The notes under the pieces: model-generated
Databases searched by the model: none
What the model was told of the DNA's origin: nothing
The model's input: the letters and a program-made list of their open reading frames with translations, nothing else
DNA from: SG8-41 sp963699525
GTDB lineage: Bacteria > Pseudomonadota > Gammaproteobacteria > Burkholderiales > SG8-41
NCBI GenBank assembly: GCA_963699525.1
Contig: CAVOUI010000004.1
Location: 328,721 to 392,720, forward strand
Reading direction: 5' to 3'
DNA length: 64,000 bases
Made by a program: the position numbers and the translations under genes
Shown: positions 61,349 to 64,000 of the stretch, one piece after another
Numbering within the stretch: position 1 is the first letter of the stretch
Layout: each line of letters begins with the position of its first letter

Positions 61349-62567
61349 CTAGCCCATGCCGGGCGGAGCGGGGAGTAACAAGGTCGTCGCGAATCCTGCG
61401 ACCGGCGCGGCGAGCCAGCGGCGCGCCCGGGCGCGGCCGAGCGTGCGCACCTTGCCGGACGACTCGAGGGCGCCGAGCGAGCGCTGCACCGTTCGCTGGC
61501 TCGAGCCCAACGCCAGGGCGAGCGCGGACGTGGACCACGCTTCGCCATCGGCCATGAGCGCGAGCACGTCGGCGTCCGGGCTCTCGATCGGCGGCGCGAG
61601 GACCCGCACTTCGCCCGATTTGGGCAGGAGTGCGAAGCCGCCCGGCGTCGCGCGCACCTCGGCCAACGAGCGCAGTTCCTTGCGCAGGCGACCGAGCTCG
61701 ACGCGGAGCCGCGCGCGATGCGTCTCGTTGATGCGCCGGGCGCGGAACGCGCGCTCGCAGAGCGATCTCGCGCGTCGCCTCGCCGGGCCATGCCTCGGCC
61801 AGCGAGCGCAGGAGCGCAAACAGGACCGGGCGCCGCTCGAGGCGCACTTCACGCCGCTCCGCTCGCGCGACCCGCCGGCACGCGTCCACGATCAGGTGCT
61901 GAGAAGCGAGCACCGTCTCCACTTCCGCCAGCACGAGAGGCCGTTCCGCGCCTTTCGCGATGAGCCGTGCCGCCGGAAGCGCGAGCGTGAGCTCGGCCCG
62001 CTCGACTTCGGCGCGGAGCGGGGGGATGCCCGAACGGTCTGCCGCGGCACGGGCGCGGGCCAGCGCCGCCCGGGCGGGCGCGGTGCGGCCGCGGCGCAGC
62101 GCGATCTCGAACGCGACGAGCTCGCCCCGCGCCATCAACATGGCCGGAGCTGCGCGCAAGTCCAGCTTGTCGAGCGCGCCGCCCGCTTCGGTCACCCGGC
62201 CGATCAGGAGCAGCCGGCGGATCTGAAGGAGGGCGGCGTGAAGCTCGTTGTCGCGATCGCCCAGGGCGCCGAACGTGCGCCGGGCTTCGTCGAGCGCGTG
62301 CGTCGGCCCGCGGAGGTCGCGCGAGACGAGCGCCACCTCGGCTTCGGCCGTGACGCATCGTGCGCGCTCAACGCGCTCTCTCGGGCCGAACGCACGCGCC
62401 GCGCGCCGCAGTAGCACCCGGGCTTTCGCAAGCTCGCCGAGCTGGGCCATGGCGATCCCGCGCAGGGCAAGCGCGGGCGCGTCGTTCCGAAGCGCGATCC
62501 GCTTGAGCGCTCCCAGGGGGTCGCCTGCCTGGAGTGCCCTCGCTGCCGCCGTGACGAGCGAATCCAT
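61349..62567 (-). CDS. TPR-like / winged-helix regulator (one frameshift)
   Basis: Starts MDSLVTAAARALQAGDPLGAL at 62567 with alpha-helical TPR-like repeats (LALRGIAMAQLGELAKARVLL, ALLQIRRLLLIGRVTEAGGAL) up to LRSLAEAWPGEATR. Near 61770 the frame shifts, and it continues as INETHRARLRVELGRLRKEL and a helix-turn-helix ALALALGSSQRTVQRSLGALE, ending PAPPGMG at 61349. About 405 residues. The 30-base gap to the propeller gene suggests a regulator-target pair. Confidence 0.7.
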
Positions 62568-62680
62568 GCCCGCATCCTACGCCGCGAAAACGCGTCACAG
62601 TTGTTACTCACGCTTCGCCGCCGCTCAAAGCTAACCTGTCGCCGTTCCATCAACTCAACCAACCAGCAAGGAGAACGGCA

Positions 62681-63139
62681 ATGGATATTCTGCATCGAGT
62701 CGGAATCAAATCGTCCCTGGATGAAGTCTATAAGGCATTGGCGACGCGCGAAGGCCTGGCCGCCTGGTGGACGAACAACACGCAAGGGGAAAGCAAGGTC
62801 GGCGGAGCGCTCAAGTTCCGCTTCAGCGCGAACGGCTCCGAGATCGGCGGCTTCGACATGAAGGTTCTGGAGCTTCAGCCCGCCAAGCGCGTGCTATGGC
62901 AAGTGGTCGACGGGCCCCAGGAATGGATCGGCACCAAGATAAGCTTTGATCTCAAACAAGGAGGCGACCATGCGATCGTCCTCTTCAAACACCAGGGTTG
63001 GAAGGAGCCGGTCGAATTCATGCACCACTGCAGCACCAAGTGGGCGATTTATCTGATGAGCTTGAAGTCGCTTGTGGAAACCCGGAAAGGCAGTCCCAAC
63101 CCGAACGACACCCATATTAGCGGCGACGGGCCGGACTGA
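62681..63139 (+). CDS. SRPBCC/AHSA1-family protein
   Basis: 152 residues after AAGGAGAACGGCA. START-like ligand-binding fold of the activator-of-Hsp90-homology type: VGIKSSLDEVYKALATREGLAAWWT near 7-31, KVGGALKFRF, PAKRVLWQVVDGPQEWIGT and FMHHCSTKWAIYLMSLKSL near 113-131. Probably binds a small hydrophobic ligand. Divergent from the TPR/HTH gene, which might regulate it. Confidence 0.87.
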   Translation: MDILHRVGIKSSLDEVYKALATREGLAAWWTNNTQGESKVGGALKFRFSANGSEIGGFDMKVLELQPAKRVLWQVVDGPQEWIGTKISFDLKQGGDHAIVLFKHQGWKEPVEFMHHCSTKWAIYLMSLKSLVETRKGSPNPNDTHISGDGPD

Positions 63140-63167
63140 GGCACCACCGACGAAGGTCTTGCGCTAG

Positions 63168-63235
63168 CGAGCGCAAATGGCGAGCGCAAATGGGGTCGGG
63201 TTCACATTTCCCGAAAAGTGAACCCGGTCCCATTT
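63168..63235. repeat. Tandem 13-mer plus REP-like palindrome
   Basis: CGAGCGCAAATGG occurs twice in tandem (63168-63180, 63181-63193), running into an imperfect palindrome: AAATGGGGTCGGGTTCAC (63188-63205) and GTGAACCCGGTCCCATTT (63218-63235), 16 of 18 pairs. Intergenic between convergent genes. A second palindrome type, distinct from that at 58751. Confidence 0.65.
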
Positions 63236-63316
63236 CTACACAGATAATGCGTCCCAGGTGAGGCGTCGTTAGATGAGCCGGCAGACGCGCTTCCGGCCCG
63301 ACCCCGGGAGCCTGGA

Positions 63317-63961
63317 CTACTTCTTCGCGAATTTCGAGGCGAGGACAGCCCACTGGTCGGCCTGCAAGCGCGCGACCACCTGGTAGCCGCCCTTGCCGTC
63401 GGGCTTGAAGATGCTGGCCTCGCCTTCCTTCACGTCGAACCAGTCCTTGCCGAAGGCGTCGATGATATTCGGCTTGTGCGTGACGTACAGGTTGTTCTTG
63501 CCTGCTGCCGGCGGTGTGGACGCGAGCTTGCGAAGCGCGCCGGCGCGCTTGCTGTTCTCGTTGGGCGAGATGATCTGGTTGCCTTCGGTGATGTCCCAGG
63601 TCGTCGTGACCGTGCCCACGTTCATGAGCTTCGCGGTTTCCTGCGCGCGGTAGAGCTTGCTGGTGACTACCGTCCCGACCGGAATCCCCAGCGTGCGGAA
63701 GCTGTCGCCCCATCCCTTGGCGAGCGCCTTGCCCTTGTCGTTCAGGTGGCGCTGCTTGGCTTCATTGCCGGGCTTGTCTACGTTGAGCGGGTCGGTGTCG
63801 GCCTGGTCCGGGTTGGTTGCGCCATGGCGGAACACGATCACGTAACCGCCGCCGCGCAGGGCGTTGGCGAGATCGGCGTCGGCGAGCATCTGCGCGCCCG
63901 CCAGCGGGGCGGCGAGGGCGAGGACGAAAGCGAGAAACAGACGGCGTTGCGGGAGAATCAT
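63317..63961 (-). CDS. Exported histidine phosphatase-family protein
   Basis: 214 residues with a signal peptide (FLAFVLALAAPLAGAQM). Phosphoglycerate-mutase-like motif VIVFRHGATNPDQAD near 41-55 gives the catalytic RHG histidine, and YVTHKPNIIDAFG near 159-171 supplies the second His. VVTSKLYRAQETAKLMN is also typical. It would dephosphorylate a periplasmic substrate. Start ATG 63961, near the window end. Confidence 0.88.
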   Translation of the reverse strand: MILPQRRLFLAFVLALAAPLAGAQMLADADLANALRGGGYVIVFRHGATNPDQADTDPLNVDKPGNEAKQRHLNDKGKALAKGWGDSFRTLGIPVGTVVTSKLYRAQETAKLMNVGTVTTTWDITEGNQIISPNENSKRAGALRKLASTPPAAGKNNLYVTHKPNIIDAFGKDWFDVKEGEASIFKPDGKGGYQVVARLQADQWAVLASKFAKK

Positions 63962-64000
63962 GGCTTGTTCCTTTGGGTGGGGCGCACTATGTCGATGTGA

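Noticed and set aside
1..64000. tRNA, rRNA or CRISPR features
   Set aside because: Reading by eye I found no rRNA segment, no convincing tRNA cloverleaf and no regularly spaced repeats; a tRNAscan or CRISPR search would be decisive.

Overview
The window is about 64 kb of high-GC DNA that reads like a betaproteobacterial chromosome, most likely Burkholderiales or a relative. The clues are several tripartite-tricarboxylate (Bug/TctC) binding proteins, an RpfF-type signal synthase, DsbB, cytochrome c', cytochrome b561-YceI genes and a SigK/RskA-type ECF system. There is no rRNA, no tRNA that I could recognise, no CRISPR array and no intact insertion sequence.

Layout. (1) 1-5.9 kb: a leftward block with a DSF-type fatty-acid signal synthase, a Y1-transposase-like protein that has lost its HUH histidines, and a MerR-PAS-GGDEF-EAL protein cut by the window edge. 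An Aas-like acyltransferase/acyl-ACP synthetase diverges from it, with a near-perfect CRP-type palindrome between. (2) 6-18.8 kb: housekeeping and redox genes: dodecin, cytochromes, ArfB, DsbB, a two-subunit molybdenum hydroxylase, a small alarmone hydrolase, a badly frameshifted haem/beta-propeller lipoprotein gene, a membrane-anchored spermidine-synthase-like protein and MarC. (3) 18.9-46.5 kb: a long rightward catabolic island. It holds three dihydropseudooxynicotine-hydrolase-like alpha/beta hydrolases, four Bug binding proteins, one ABC importer, an Old Yellow Enzyme, a quinone reductase-like MDR, three creatinase-like M24 proteins, E1alpha/E1beta/E2 of a 2-oxoacid dehydrogenase, rhodanese, 3-hydroxyisobutyrate dehydrogenase, aldo-keto reductase, ornithine cyclodeaminase-like and FMN 2-hydroxyacid oxidase genes. 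It ends with cytochrome b561 and two YceI genes. The genes look like uptake plus oxidative and hydrolytic breakdown of an unidentified small, probably carbonyl- or nitrogen-containing organic compound. (4) 46.6-52.7 kb: an HD-GYP gene beside an M24 gene fossil, then a mosaic region. In it a secreted-lipoprotein unit is present twice as direct repeats, flanking what I read as integron gene cassettes with attC sites and no integrase. Next come an ECF sigma/anti-sigma pair and a DUF3455 lipoprotein. (5) 52.7-64 kb: methyltransferase, class III CoA-transferase, a catalytically dead HtrA-like protein, a carboxymuconolactone-decarboxylase-like gene followed by a Tat-exported flavoprotein/Ig-like/cytochrome c group, small hydrolases, a beta-propeller with a winged-helix regulator, an AHSA1 protein and a histidine phosphatase.

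Quality note: at least 25 single-base frameshifts interrupt otherwise well-conserved frames, densest at 12.9-14.8 kb and 28.8-34.9 kb. In-frame nonsense changes are not evident in these genes, so I think assembly or sequencing error is more likely than gene decay, but I cannot prove it. All frameshifted genes are given as their full reconstructed span. Translations were read by eye and no database search was run.
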